Assembly (NCBI GenBank): GCA_020091685.1 | Contig: CM034599.1 | Span: forward strand, 30,109,920 to 30,173,919 | Direction of reading: 5' to 3' | DNA length: 64,000 nucleotides | From: Lutjanus erythropterus | Taxonomy: Eukaryota > Chordata > Actinopteri > Lutjaniformes > Lutjanidae | Shown here: positions 23,079 through 34,468 of the stretch, one piece after another | Layout: every line of letters begins with the position of its first letter | Position numbering within the stretch: position 1 is the stretch's first letter | Made by a program: the position numbers and the translations under genes | The notes under the pieces: generated by a model | The model's input: the letters and a program-made list of their open reading frames with translations, nothing else | Database searches by the model: none | What the model was told of the DNA's origin: nothing

Positions 23079-26027
23079 TATGCAGACAGTGGTGAAAAGT
23101 GAGTACATTTACTCAAGTATTTCCATTTTAGATTTAGGTTCGGTTTTTATTTACTCTAGACCACACGTCAAGGTGTGGACCGACATAAAACAAAGCATCA
23201 ATACAATAGTAAACAACCAAAATAGATCTTTATCTCAAACTAGGTCATTTAAAGAGAGGCAGAACATTACTCAGAAATGGAAATACCACCAGTAAGTTTA
23301 ACTATAGCTGGATGATTTATGAAGTGTTTTGGCAGGTACTTCATTCGATTCTCAACGTTTGCATTCAAATAAAAGACCATATTCATTCCCCAGGCATTTG
23401 ACATTATATAAAAATCCTTTATTTCTTTCCAGGCTTTTGTATCTCCCTGTCATCCTTGGAATTCTGCTATTGGAAACTTGAAGGTTACAAATAGCCTGGA
23501 CATACCTCCTGTTTTCACAGAATAGCAAAGAAAAGGAAGCTTTACACTACAGACCACATGATGACATTCTCTGATGCTCACAGTACCACTTCTGCAGAAA
23601 CTGAACTTTTAACCTCTGCTCAACTGCTAGCTTCAACTATTTGATTTTATCACTCTTGTGATCCAACTAAAAATATGAAAGGCCACATTCAACTAATATT
23701 TGCTGGAAAAATGTTATCCATGTTGATACATATGTAACATACAAATTAAATAAATAATTATGCATTGTACAGTCAAGTTTTGTTTCCTTCTCCTTTTTAT
23801 TATGAATGCCAAGTTGGAACCTTCTTACCTTCCACTATATTGTATTACTACAAGTAGACTTTTTAACTTTTATACCATACTTTAGGAATTTCAGATGTGA
23901 CTTCTCTAAGAGGTTTGTCTTCTCAAACTCCCACTTTGCATGCAGGACATACTGCTTTATACTACTTTCCTATTACGTTTCTGAAGGTAATATTGTGAAT
24001 TTCGCTCCACTACATTTGTCTGGCAATTATAATTATTAGTTACTTTGTATATTAGGATTTCACAAATGAAACATACTGTATGATCAAATGATAAAACATG
24101 ATGATGAAAAACAAAAACTTTTAGTTTTTAGCTTCTCCTTGACAATCTACAATATTAAAGTCATACATTTTGATGCATCATAGACAGGGTGCATAACTAC
24201 AACTTGTTATATGAAATTTGAAAGAAGTCAGACACAGATATCTCCAAAAATCAGCAAACCCTCTCCAAGTCAAATATATTTGTATATGTGAGGTGAACTT
24301 TCCGTTTAAATGTGTGACTTTTACATATAAGTGAACATCTGTTACATCAAGTCCTTGCCACAAGTTCACAGTATACTGATTATAAGCCTATCATTGCCAG
24401 GTAAATCTCTTTGTATTTAGCAGTGTACTGGAGTTTGAAAATTGATGTCTATGATGATATTCCCACACCAGGGTACTGGCTGTGATGTATTTTATGTCAA
24501 ACAGTAATGATCAGTTTGCCGAAGCTGAAGGGTGGAGAATCCTGTGATAAAAACTGTGGGCATAAGCACAGGTCAGCAATGTTTCTGTGATTATTCTCAT
24601 TGTCAGACGGGGGAGACAAAGGTTCGGATGTTCTAGCCAACAGAGTAATTGCTATGGGCAAGGGTGGTGATACACGGCAACATGGACTTGGGCATCAGAA
24701 GCTCGCATGCAATGCAAGCTGGTGCATGTAGATGCTGCAGCATGGCTCATTGAGCTGAAGAACTCAGTTCCTTGATCAGTATAGCACATGCTGGAATTTA
24801 TTGCTTCAGTTGACTACATTTCCCATCAACGCTGCTTGGACAGTCATATGAAAAGTGCCAAATTTTCCCTTTAAATAAACTGAGTGGACTAGTTTTACTT
24901 TTAATAGGATTTACTTGCAATAATTGTGTTCAGATCATGTTCTTGAAGTCCATTTATTATAAACTTATGGTTTGTAAATAAAATAAAATATTTAAAAGAG
25001 TCTTTGGGTAAATATCAGAAATCCTCCTTTTTCTGTCAGCCACAGGATGGGCGTGTCTGTGTCTGACTGACAGCAGCTGGCAGGCTGAGCTCTGGCTGAA
25101 AAACTAGAGACAAAGAAAACAAAACTTAAAAGTCATGGACAGTGTTTTGTTAGCAGTGGTAGCAGTGAAAGGACGACCACACCAGCATCAAACTGGACAG
25201 AAGAGACCTTTGCAGGTAGGCCTTCTTTCATGCTGCTTATGTGCTGCATCCAAGCTGCTAATCATCTAAGCTAGCCTGCAAACTGAGGTGTGTTTGGATG
25301 CTAATACAGCAAGTTCAAGTGGAGGACAGTGTGTGTGTGTGTTCATGTTTGGGGTCTTTAGCATGTGTTGTGTAGCAGGCTGTTTTCTGGCTGTTAGTCG
25401 GTGCTGTATTCAAATATGGCCATGGCACTAAATACTTTTGGGTCTTCTCTTGTTTGCACATATCTATAGCTGTTAAGTTAGCAGCTAGCACGGCTAATGT
25501 TAGCTGCATTAGCCTCACTTTCTGCACTCAGCAGTGTGCCTGTTGGCTACACTTGGGATAATAATACAGATAAAGTGGCCAATATGTTTAGTAGGCTAGC
25601 TAGCTCAAGGTTTCACAAAGATTCATGGGTAAACTTTTGTTAATGTTGTGTAAATTAAAGACTTTTGTTTTATTTTTTACAAAGAGGTTGATTTATCTTT
25701 GCTACATAGGAATCATGTTAATAATTATAGATAATTAATATTTTGATTAAAAAAAATATATGGAAATCCCCTGTAGTAACTCTGATGGGTCCTGTTCCCC
25801 CTGTTGAAGGTCCATGTCCTTACATTCAAGACATCTGATTGCCTGTGTGGAAACATGGTACAATATTCGGATGAATTAACTGTCACGTTTGTTCCATCTT
25901 GAGAGCACAGGTGTAATTTACAGAGCAGATATCTATGCTCTCATACACAAAAAAATGCAATTAAACTTCAGTTTGACTTGAAGTAAATGATCATTAAATG
26001 AGCATTTCTCCCACCACTGTATGCAGG
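23079..26027. mobile_element. hAT-type insertion, 2.9 kb, interrupted twice
   Basis: The left end at 23087 reads CAGTGGTGAAAAGTGAGTAC, then ATTTACTCAAGTA. The right end at 26019 closes with TTTCTCCCACCACTG, giving CAGTGGTGGGAGAAATGCTC in reverse complement. The flanks are TATGCAGA (23079-23086) and TATGCAGG (26020-26027), a 7-of-8 match expected for an aged hAT 8-bp target duplication. The internal segment at about 23950-24180 (CTCCACTACATTTGTCTGGC, TTAGTTACTTTGTATATTAGG, CTTGACAATCTACAATATTA) fits my memory of the short non-autonomous form of this family. The stretches 23132-23950 and 24182-25964 do not fit and look like later insertions; the second includes repeat B. No intact transposase is visible. 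Confidence 0.75.
25020..25790. repeat. B dispersed repeat, copy 1 (nested in the hAT element)
   Basis: The part from 25410 on aligns in order with 33445-34375. Shared blocks are TCTATAGCTGTTAAGTTAGC / CCTATAGCTGCTAAGTCAGC, GCTAATGTTAGCTGC / GCTAATGTCAGCTGC, CTTGGGATAATAATACAG, GGCTAGCTAGC / GGTTAGCTAGC and TTATCTTTGCTA / TTCATCTTTGCTA. The 5' extent (25020-25410) has no counterpart in copy 2 and may belong to something else. The family is unnamed and I see no terminal repeats. Confidence 0.6.
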
Positions 26028-26649
26028 TATGTTACATGAATACATTTAAAAATACTGAATGGAAACTTTTTTGTCATAATACTACTTTAGCACGTCCCAC
26101 ACATCAGCTCTTTCAAAACCTTAGAAAATTATATCCAACACTTATGTTCATCTTTGTCTTCATCTTGAATGCAAAAGACTTGCTAAGTAAAATCACTGAG
26201 GGATAATAGCTTTTGCCTGAATTCACTTCATTTCTGTCAAGCAGAGAGTGATGACCCCAACACTCTCCATCTGTGTAAATGTTGCTGAATTGCGGCGGTT
26301 GAGTGTGTGACTGAAGTTTTCTTTTCATTCTTCCATTCGAATAATTTTGGATATTCACTGGGGAACGGTGGCGACACACTCGGGAGTGAAATATTGTGTT
26401 GCTCAGTCTGTGGTCCTGAAAGTGCTACAGTTCTGTCTGGAGCCATATCCCTGCTTTTATGTCCGCTCTCTCTCCGGAGACCACGCGACAAAAGATACTG
26501 TTAATGATTTTATTTGAAAAGGAAAAAATAAGTTGAAAAGAAATGGACTTAATAATAGCGAATGAATGAATAGGCAGAGGAGCATGAATAGTAGCTTTGG
26601 ATACAAGTCATTGGTGTCTTAAAGTAAAAATCATCTTCCAATGGAACTT
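26028..26649. other. Unassigned DNA
   Basis: The frames of 61-88 codons overlap on both strands and have no domain. No repeat was recognised between the hAT right flank and the second P element. Confidence 0.5.
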
Positions 26650-27566
26650 CTAAAAGGATAGTTTGGATTATTTGATGTGGGGTTTTATGAAGTACTTTTT
26701 GAAAGTTGGCATGTTGGCTACAGTAGATGGCGGTTGGCTCGCCCCCAGTTTGGAGGGCCAGAGGGGGGCAGAGGCACAGCTGTGGACAGGATCAGCAACA
26801 AGAGGTATATTAGCCACTTAAAAATGGTCCATCTAAAAACTGAATATCAGTTTAAGTCTATGCTATATTAGAATATTTGCACCACTTTACTTTGTCAGCA
26901 GACAGACTTTTCTGATGAAAAACAGCCATTATATAAGCCAAATACTGCTTACTCAAAACAAACCAAACCCATAGATAAAATTTGTCATTTTACCTTGTCT
27001 GTCTGTTTGTCAGTTTGTTTGTGTTATTGCGTGACTTTATTTAATCAGAACTACCATTTTAAAATACTAAAGTCACACACTAACAGAAAGGCAGTAGTAG
27101 AACAGCAAGTCCTGCAAGGTAAAATTACTGATTTCATTGATAGAGTTTGGTTGCTTTGGAGAGCGTGATATTTGGCTTATATAGTGGCAGTTTCCTGTAA
27201 GGAAAGACTGTCTGATGGTGAGATAAAGTGGTGAAAAGATTCTAAATACAATTAAAGGGACAGTTCCCCTGGTCTGGTCTGTTGTTCTATTTATCCATTT
27301 AGATTTTTTAGTGTGACTGCTTTTTCTCCACTATAATGGGACTGAATGGCAATTACACACACATTTGCAAAAAATAAAAATGGGGGGTGTCTTTCCAAAA
27401 ATCATACTCAAGATAATCCATAGCACAGCATAGCTTCAACGCTAGTTCCCCTCTATGCTTCTCCAAACTGGGGGCATGCCAACCGGCATTTAATGTAGCT
27501 AATACACTGGCTATCGATGAGTTCTTCATACAAACCTGCATAAAATAATCCAAACTATCCCTTTAA
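26650..27566. mobile_element. P element copy 2: diverged fold-back carrying an inserted A fragment
   Basis: It begins CTAA-AAGGATAGTTTGGATT (26650 on, the TTAA having decayed) and ends CCAAACTATCCCT-TTAA at 27566. The internal blocks are those of copy 1: CAGTAGATGGCGGTTGGC, CCCCAGTTTGGAG, GCTGTGGACAGGATCAGCAA, TATATAAGCCAAATACTGC, TTGTGTTATTGCGTGACTTT, and their inverted partners. The right arm is broken at 27252 by a second TTAA element (A). The two copies differ at many positions, so neither insertion is recent. Confidence 0.85.
27252..27430 (+). mobile_element. A element fragment inserted in P copy 2
   Basis: It starts TTAA-AGGGACAGTTCCCCTG. Then come GTTCTATTTATCCATTTAGA, TTTTTTAGTGTGACTGC, CTCCACTATAATGGGACTGA, a TTTGCAAAAAATAAAAATGG stretch and CTCAAGATAATCCA, the left-arm order of the A family seen at 39493-39730. 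The right arm and right TTAA are absent, and P sequence resumes near 27431. Either the A copy lost its right half by deletion or insertion was accompanied by a rearrangement. Confidence 0.75.
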
Positions 27567-28330
27567 ATTGAAAGCTAGACTGAAGAAAAGGCTGGATTTG
27601 TGGATTTTGAGATGGATTTTGGGGAAGAGATTTGTTGAGGTGGGAACTGAGGTGTCACTGTCCCTCCCAAAAAAGCAATTTCCTATTATCGGGACACTGA
27701 AACAAAGCAACTGCATCAAAACAAACTTGATCATGATAATGCCTTATTTGGAGCAAAGCCCCCCCACCAGTCTGATTAAAATACATCCAAAACAACAGTT
27801 TTGTCTCCTGCTACAGCTTTTAAACCAGGTGATTATAAATTCCATTAGTGCATCTTCTGCTGTGAAAATCCTACCTAATGGTAGTGATTAGGCCCACTGG
27901 GTCTTTGGTCAGTTTGGAAAGCATCAGGCTAGGCTCAGTGTTAGCACTCTGCCCCCCAAAAGTCCCCCCGCTGCTCAGTCCAGCTGCGAGGTCAGTGAGC
28001 TCCAGCTAAACCTCAGATGGTCTGGTAAGAGGAAATTACTTTTTTTTTCTGACCATGGTATTAAATGTACACGGTTGGTTTGAGTTTAAAGGCACCCTGT
28101 AGGACTCTGTGGAGAAAACACATGGGAGAAAACAGACTTTTGGTGATTAAGGTCAACTTTTAGATACTTTTCCACATATATGGACTTGGAGGCCTCCCCT
28201 ATGATCATGTTGTCTTTCGTCTGGAGTTTGTTAAGACTTTCCTTTTTCCTGCCTGATCCTTTCACCTCTTCTTTTGTTTGCTGAAGACGGAGTGAAGCAA
28301 TATTGAGGAACGCTCTTAACTCCCCCTCCA

Positions 28331-28345
28331 CCGCCGCCGCCGCCG
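28331..28345. repeat. (CCG)5 run
   Basis: A short GC-rich trinucleotide repeat in an otherwise AT-rich region. It is read as alanine on the minus strand. Confidence 0.85.
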
Positions 28346-28681
28346 CTGCCTTCCAGCCCTGCATTATTGAACATGCTGCAGCACGGCCAGAAGACACGGC
28401 ACCAGGTCAGAGTTGCAGAATCGGCATCAGTTGTAGTGGACAAGCTATATTTAAATCAGGGTCAGGCCTGCTGTGAGACAAGCGCTCAGCACATTTCCAT
28501 TTGTTAATAATCTTTGAATGGATCCTGTCTGCCTTTTAACACCATTGATGTTGAGTTCAGGGGCCCTAATCCCTATCAACAAGAGTTAATGGGAAAACGA
28601 ATTGCAAAGCAACACAGACAGATTAGGGAACTAATGCAACTTGTTTATTGTTTCTCTTAAGTCATAAACATGGACAATGAT

Positions 28682-28704
28682 AAAAAAAAAAAAAAAAAAA
28701 AAAC
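28682..28704. repeat. Poly-A run, 23 bp
   Basis: A perfect homopolymer. It could be a retroposon tail, but I find no element body or flanking duplication, so it is listed only as a simple repeat. Confidence 0.9.
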
Positions 28705-30625
28705 ATTTTGGACAACACTATACAGAGACAAACACATCAAAAAGTATCTTGTGGTTGGGTAACTGGGTCACGAATCTACCTGCCCAACATCAATTTTCAC
28801 TTGGCCTGTACAAACTGTTTTACTTATTAGTGGTTATGAAATAACAAAGACTAAAATTAATTGCCATGTTTAAAGCTCCTATGGTTATAAAATGACAGAA
28901 AATAGTGAATAACTCACCCAGTTTTTCACAATCCAAGAAAATGTCTTTAAATGTGTTGTTTTGTCAGTCTAAAGCCAAAAGATATTCAGTGTAATACAGT
29001 GATCAATGAAGAAAAGCGGGAAATCTCCATATTTGATAGGTTGAAAATTAAATAACTTATTTCACACAGGACTCACAGACATTACCTATCTGTGATGAAT
29101 GGATTATTATTATTATTTAAGTTTATTTTTACCAATTACCCTGTCTTGGAAGTCAGTTGTAAGAATTGCCCTGAGCAAGTGAGCAATCCTTATTGAGTCC
29201 TGTGTGCAAGCGGCATGTTTATGTTTATTGGTCGACAGCGACCTCTAGTGACTGTAGCAATTATGATGGTAGTAGTATAAAGAGCAAGAAAACCAAAAGT
29301 CAACACTGACAGCTATGTTTCTTAAGTGATGTCACTTAGATTTGGTATTTAAACCTAACCAAACTACAATGATTAATACGTGTTTAACATCACACACTTA
29401 AGGTTCGGTCGCCTGTCGCTGGTACTATTTTGTGAGTCATCGTCATTCGTCCTATTCTGTTGTTTTTGAGGACATGTTGGTGTTTTCTAGCTAGTCTCTA
29501 TATTTACCAGCTCTAGAGCACATTCTTGATAATTTCTCTTTTGTTCTGTTGTATTTTAGTGTCATTCAGTTTGTAAGTTTTCTTTTTTCTACAGTTTAAA
29601 CCATGGAAATAAAACGTGTCTCATATTAGAATAAAATTACATATTCAATAACGTACTTTAAATATTTCAAATACACAATATGAGTATTTTGTCACAAATT
29701 ACATCTTATTTTTTCTGTCCAGTAAAATATAACTTAAATAAAATGCGCAGAAGTAATTAACTATAAATTTTAAATACATTTAATTGAAATACTGCACATC
29801 CCAGCCACTGTATCTTGAGTTTGATTTCTTTCCCAACAAGAAAGATGATTCTGACGATTCTATTGATTTTTCTTGTATCTGGAGTCGGAGACATTCGACC
29901 CCATGAAAAAATACTGGTTTTATCAGTGTTGCTGCCAGGCTAAACTATAGCCCTACAAGACGTGGATCATCAAGCATTTCCTCCTAAAGCCCCCAGAGCT
30001 CTTCTATACTTTCACACATGAGTAGGCAAACCATCCAATATCCTGCACGGGGCAGACTCCTGAAGTATCTGCACTGCACAGGTCATCTAATGTCATACTG
30101 TGGCTTTCCTTATGTCTAATTTCTCTCAATTCTTCCGTCCATCTGGGTGTTTTATTCGGGGGGGTCAGTCTTTCCAGACCATGACTTTCTAGTCGTGTGT
30201 GAGGCCCATACTTAAAGAACTTTAAGGTGGAAGAGGGATCACCGGGAATGCCAAGGCAATTAATCCCATGACCTGCTGTAGGTTGCAGGGAAACGTACAT
30301 GGTCAGAATTTCATCACTTCAAAGGAAAATGGGCAAGAACAATGAGAGAAAACTATAAATTGACTTTAAAGGAAAAATATGAAATTATTTACCATATAAA
30401 ATCATGAAATAGCCATGATACATCGTCAGAGATGAAGAACATACAAAATTTAAATACCGGCTTCTCCAACAACACAACCTGTTGTCATCCCAGTCACATA
30501 CGGATGTTTTGTCACTGCCATTCAGTGTCTCATGCTGAAGCACAAGGTACCCTTATGCAGTTGTATCAGACACAGCCAGACTGATATTTTTATTACATGG
30601 TTAACATTGTGAAACAGTCACAGTT

Positions 30626-30720
30626 TGGGTTGGTTTAGGCAACAAGACTACTTGAATAGGTTTGGGATAAGATCATGTTTGGGGTTACAATAACCACATT
30701 GTGGTATGTGTATCACATGA
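30626..30720 (+). repeat. D dispersed repeat copy
   Basis: It reads GGGTTGGTTTAGGCAACAAG, ACTACTTGAATAGGTTTGGGA and AAGATCATGTTTGGGGTTAC. The order matches the copy at 57262-57330 and, inverted, that at 47220-47320. Confidence 0.75.
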
Positions 30721-31169
30721 CATACATCACTGAAGGGACTCAAAAGACAAAAGTTGTATGTTACATTATGTACCTTGCGACTTTTTATCACCTTTTGGTT
30801 TCACATGGAACATGAACCCCAGTATCCTGGATGAAAGCCTTTATTCATTTGAGCCATGCATTCACCCCGCCTCCTCCAAATGTGGACTATTGATGGATAT
30901 GATGCCGAAAGTCTGGTGCATCTCACCCACGGGTAGGTTGTGTGTCTGTATGACCTGCTGAGGGTTAGTGGCAAAACGTTAGTATTTGAATGAGACCGGG
31001 CTGGACAACAACGCTATAGACAGCATTTTCTCCTTTGAAATTTCCATGTGGCACAACACAGTTTCAAGGTGCTTCAGTGTAAAATATAACCAGTTACATA
31101 TCTGCATGACATTTATGGTTAATTTATTGTATTGGTTTTTGCAGGCATTAATGTAAAATAAACAATTTA

Positions 31170-31637
31170 CATTTGTTTTGGAGACGTCCTGCTGTCTCCA
31201 TATATTGTGCACTTCCGCGCTTTCACTCCTCGAAACAGGAGATCTGTCTCGTCACTTTGAATATCTTTTCTCTCTTCCTTCTGGTAAATCCGCCGTCATG
31301 CTGCCACCTCTTGCGCTGCTGTCACACCTGCCTCTTAAAGGTGATGAAAGCTGACTTTCTGATTGGTTTATTGCATGTTCGGCCTAAACTCGCCTCTGAA
31401 TTAATGAGAGCATTTGGGCACATCTGATAGGTGTATCCTGCTTTGCGCTGGTAGCGCAAAGGGTGGGGCAGGACAAAGTACCACTCCTGCCCCTGGCACA
31501 GGAAGGCAAAGGGGTTGTATTGTATAGATTGTATATTAAATAGAGATTCAGCCTATTAAATAAACCATCTATGGCTCCAACTCACTATTTGGACTGCTCA
31601 TTTTTGAACGCTGAGGTCTTACATATTGCTCCTTTAA
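31170..31637. mobile_element. J element: TTAA-ended repeat with a strong internal hairpin
   Basis: The right end reads CTTACATATTGCTCCTTTAA, with TTAA at 31634-31637. In reverse complement this is TTAAAGGAGCAATATGTAAG, a start that I recall from fish TTAA-type elements. Inside, 31441-31461 is a perfect hairpin: CTTTGCGCT, loop GGT, AGCGCAAAG. Flanking TCCTG/CAGGA words can extend the stem across a GGTGGGG bulge. The body is richer in CpG than its surroundings. The left end is not defined (31170 is where the CpG-richer text starts), so length and class are uncertain. Confidence 0.5.
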
Positions 31638-33217
31638 TCCATACAGCTTTTGTCTTTCACTTACAGCCATGATTATAATTATGACACTGTTTTGCAATAT
31701 TTTGTGTAACTTCTAGCAAGTATTTTGGTTCATTTCAACTTTGGATTCAAATTGATGCAAATGAAAACCTCCCAGAACACAATAGATCCCTTAGAATTGT
31801 GTACCATTTGTGAAATAAATATAAATGTGCCATCTGCTTAGCTTGGATCACTGGCCTCTATTCAAGAGCAGACACAAAAATGGGTCGCATTGTGTTACGT
31901 TGTCCTGGAAACTCTCTCTGCTCTGAGAAGGCAGTGTGCTAACTTCTGCACAGTAACTACCACAGTATGAAGAAGAGCAGAAAAACTTCTGCCTAAATAT
32001 TCAAGTATTTACATATGAGTCATTATCCAATCACTGCCACACACCAATGCACTAGATGATGAGGGGTTTAGTGTGGTGTACTGGGAGACACTGAGCTGGA
32101 AAGTGGGTGAGATAAGTCAGCGGGTGTGTTTCTGTGTGCGTGCGGTGATACCAGCAGCAGTGACTGAGCCGTTCTGTATGACTGGAGGGCCAGCTGGAGT
32201 TGGAGTTAAGATCGGCTGTTTGGTTTTTCCTCCTTTTTTTCTTCTCAGGTGTTTTTAACTGCAACACTTTGACTCCCTCTTTGAAAGTGATACTGCCCGG
32301 CAGCCTGATTTGCAATCCCCCATCTCCAAATAAACAGGACAGGAATGGAAACCAAGTAACCAAATTTAAAAAAAAAATCTCTCTTACAACACAATTTGTT
32401 CTTGTGACTCAGATGCATACTGAGTAACTGCATGGAAACAAAAAATTACAGGAGCATGATTCAAGCAGAGATTTTCTCATTGTTTAAAGTGTTTTGACAA
32501 GAAGTGCCAGGTCTTTTGTATAAATGAGAGTTTTTCTGCCGTATTACAGAAGAATTAGGATGTTGGCAAAGGGAAGCATGAAATTTTAAATAATGTGTTA
32601 AGGCCTTGAGCATTAGCTATGACTTTATGGAAAACCCCCACTGCAGCCCCCCTAAAACCATAAAATAGCAGGGTTTGATGTGTGACAGTTGGGCTGAAGT
32701 TTTTACAGTCACAGATGCTGAGAGCCACGATAAGGCAGTGTCTTCAGAGCCTCATTTGTTGACATACAGAATTCATGGCTGGAGGCTGTGCAGATTTACC
32801 AATTATCCATGTGTGCCATAGAGCAACTCTGTTTGACTTGGATGCAATGCGTAAGTTTGGCTCCGCAGCACAAACTGAAAAAGGAATTCAGACAGGGCAG
32901 ACAGCTCTGGCTAGCAGGGAACCAACCATTTAAATCAGTATGTGCACGATAAACTGCCCATCTACTCTAATTGATGTAATATTAATGATGTTCGACTCGT
33001 GCTGTATAGTCAGACAGTGGAAATTATACAAAGATAAGTACCATGGATATTTTCTTGTACATTAATTCTGCCCAAACTAATGATAAACAGCATGTGTAAT
33101 GCTGTATTCTTTAAATTTAAATATAGGTTGTTGCTATGCCAGGCTGTTAGCAGCAACAAAATTTATTTGACTAACAGCTGAGAAATTCTGTCACAAAAGG
33201 CTTTTTTTTAACATAGA
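31638..33217. other. Unassigned DNA with one splice-acceptor-like tract
   Basis: A pyrimidine-rich tract ends in TTTTTTTCTTCTCAG at about 32248. It is followed by an open plus frame (VFNCNTLTPSLKVILPGSL...) and a possible GTAACC donor near 32356, which would give a ~107-bp exon. I recognise no protein family and no second exon. The stretch 32540-32940 is repeat-free and could be conserved sequence. Confidence 0.45.
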
Positions 33218-34468
33218 AAGAAAATAGTTCCTGCATGAAAGTGCTAATAAAAATATATGGGGAATATCTTGAGTAACCAGGCCATGATTTCTGTCAAGAG
33301 ACATTACTGCTGTTTTTTTTTTCCTCAAAGCACGAGAAGCCAAGTGCCACTTCCCTTATATTCCAGAGAAGGCAGGTATCTTTATGGCTTAGCTGACAGA
33401 GAAACAGAGCAGGAACTCCCTGACCTACTACATATATTGCACTGAATATTTTCAGGTCTTCTGTGGTTTGTGATCACCTATAGCTGCTAAGTCAGCAGCA
33501 CTTGTAGCGTGGCTAATGTCAGCTGCACTTTCGCTGGTGTTTTTTGAGGTGGAGAGTATATCGGAGTCTCTTGCTTTGAAGTTACAAAACCATCCATTAT
33601 GGCTCACAAGTGTCCGTGCACTTGGGATAATAATACAGCAAATTGGCCAGTACTGTGGTTTTTAGGCTGGTGTTTGGCTGCACAGTGTAGAAAAAGTAAG
33701 AGTCCACAGTTTTAAGATTTAATTTGCTTTCAGCACCGATCAGCTGAGCTGACAGAGTGCACCGGATGTGCTCTGTCAGCTACTGCATGCCGTCTTTCTT
33801 GAAGTTATTAATACTTATTCTGACCGTTGCTTTGTCATTAGACCCACCCATCATAACCCATGGTATTCCCTAGAAAAGCCTGTGGGTTAATTGAGTCGAT
33901 CCACTCACAACTTAATCGAGTCGAAGCGGTGTTAGTGTTGCATCTAACAGGTGTAGTTGTTGTAGTTCAGTGCTGGTAGGGGTTCTTCTCTTTTCTCTGG
34001 CATGTAACAAGGACACTACAGCACTTGTTTATGCTGTCCATATCACATCCAGAAAAGCTGCAACACTGAAAAATAACGAGTACGGTCACATTTTCAGAAT
34101 TTTGGCGCTGACTTCGTACTGAAGTATCAGTGCTTGTGACCTTCGTAGACATTTAGCAGGTTAGCTAGCAGACAGGATTGCACAAGAACTGATTGATAAT
34201 CTTCTGCCACTGTTGTGTAACTTCACAAGTTTGGGGATTTTTACAAATAGGCTGGTTCATCTTTGCTAATGATATGCTGGATTCATCTTAATGTGTATTT
34301 TCAGACATATTTTAATTTTTGAAAACAAACAAAAAAGATTATCAAACATGATCAATGATTTGGTGGACCGCCTGTTGTAACTCTAGACCCATGATCTAGA
34401 TGGATAAATAGAACTACAGGCCAGAGAAAAATATGTATTCTTGATTTTGAGGTGAACTGTCCCTTTAA
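33218..34468 (-). mobile_element. A element right arm, split by repeat B
   Basis: Blocks at 33218-33395 follow the A right-arm order: GAAAGAAAATAGTTCCTGCA, TGAAAGTGC, ATCTTGAGTAACCAGGCCAT, GATTTCTGTCAAGAGACATT, GAAGCCAAGTGCC, AGAGAAGGCAGG. The terminus follows only at 34385-34468: GATCTAGATGGATAAATAGA, CTACAGGCCAGAG, TTTTGAGGTGAACTGTCCCT and TTAA. The ~990 bp in between match repeat B and extra sequence, so B most simply inserted into A. The left arm of this A copy is missing. Confidence 0.7.
33445..34375. repeat. B dispersed repeat, copy 2, with ~480-bp extra segment
   Basis: It is collinear with 25410-25790 except for additional DNA at about 33685-34160. That extra segment contains a perfect 11-bp inverted repeat, AGCTGACAGAG (33747-33757) and CTCTGTCAGCT (33771-33781), with a 13-base loop. 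It may be a later insertion, or copy 1 may be deleted. There is no coding frame. Confidence 0.55.

Larger units (their letters stand above)
27567..31169. other. Unassigned DNA with simple repeats and one D-repeat copy
   Basis: This long stretch has no supported gene. It contains a (CCG)5 run at 28331-28345, an A23 run at 28682-28704, an (ATT)n run near 29102-29118, a D-like fragment near 29345-29370 (CCTAACCAAACTACAATG) and a D copy at 30626-30720. A 103-codon minus frame (28086-28397) owes its poly-alanine to the CCG run. A sequence starting TTTAAAGGCACCCTGTAGGA near 28086 resembles the start of a TTAA-type repeat, but no partner end was found. Confidence 0.5.

Noticed and set aside
28086-28397. 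Minus-strand frame with poly-alanine
   Set aside because: Alanines come from the (CCG)5 run; no start context, domain or neighbouring exon.
28682-28704. Poly-A tail of a processed pseudogene
   Set aside because: No gene-like body upstream, no polyadenylation signal placed correctly and no flanking duplication seen.
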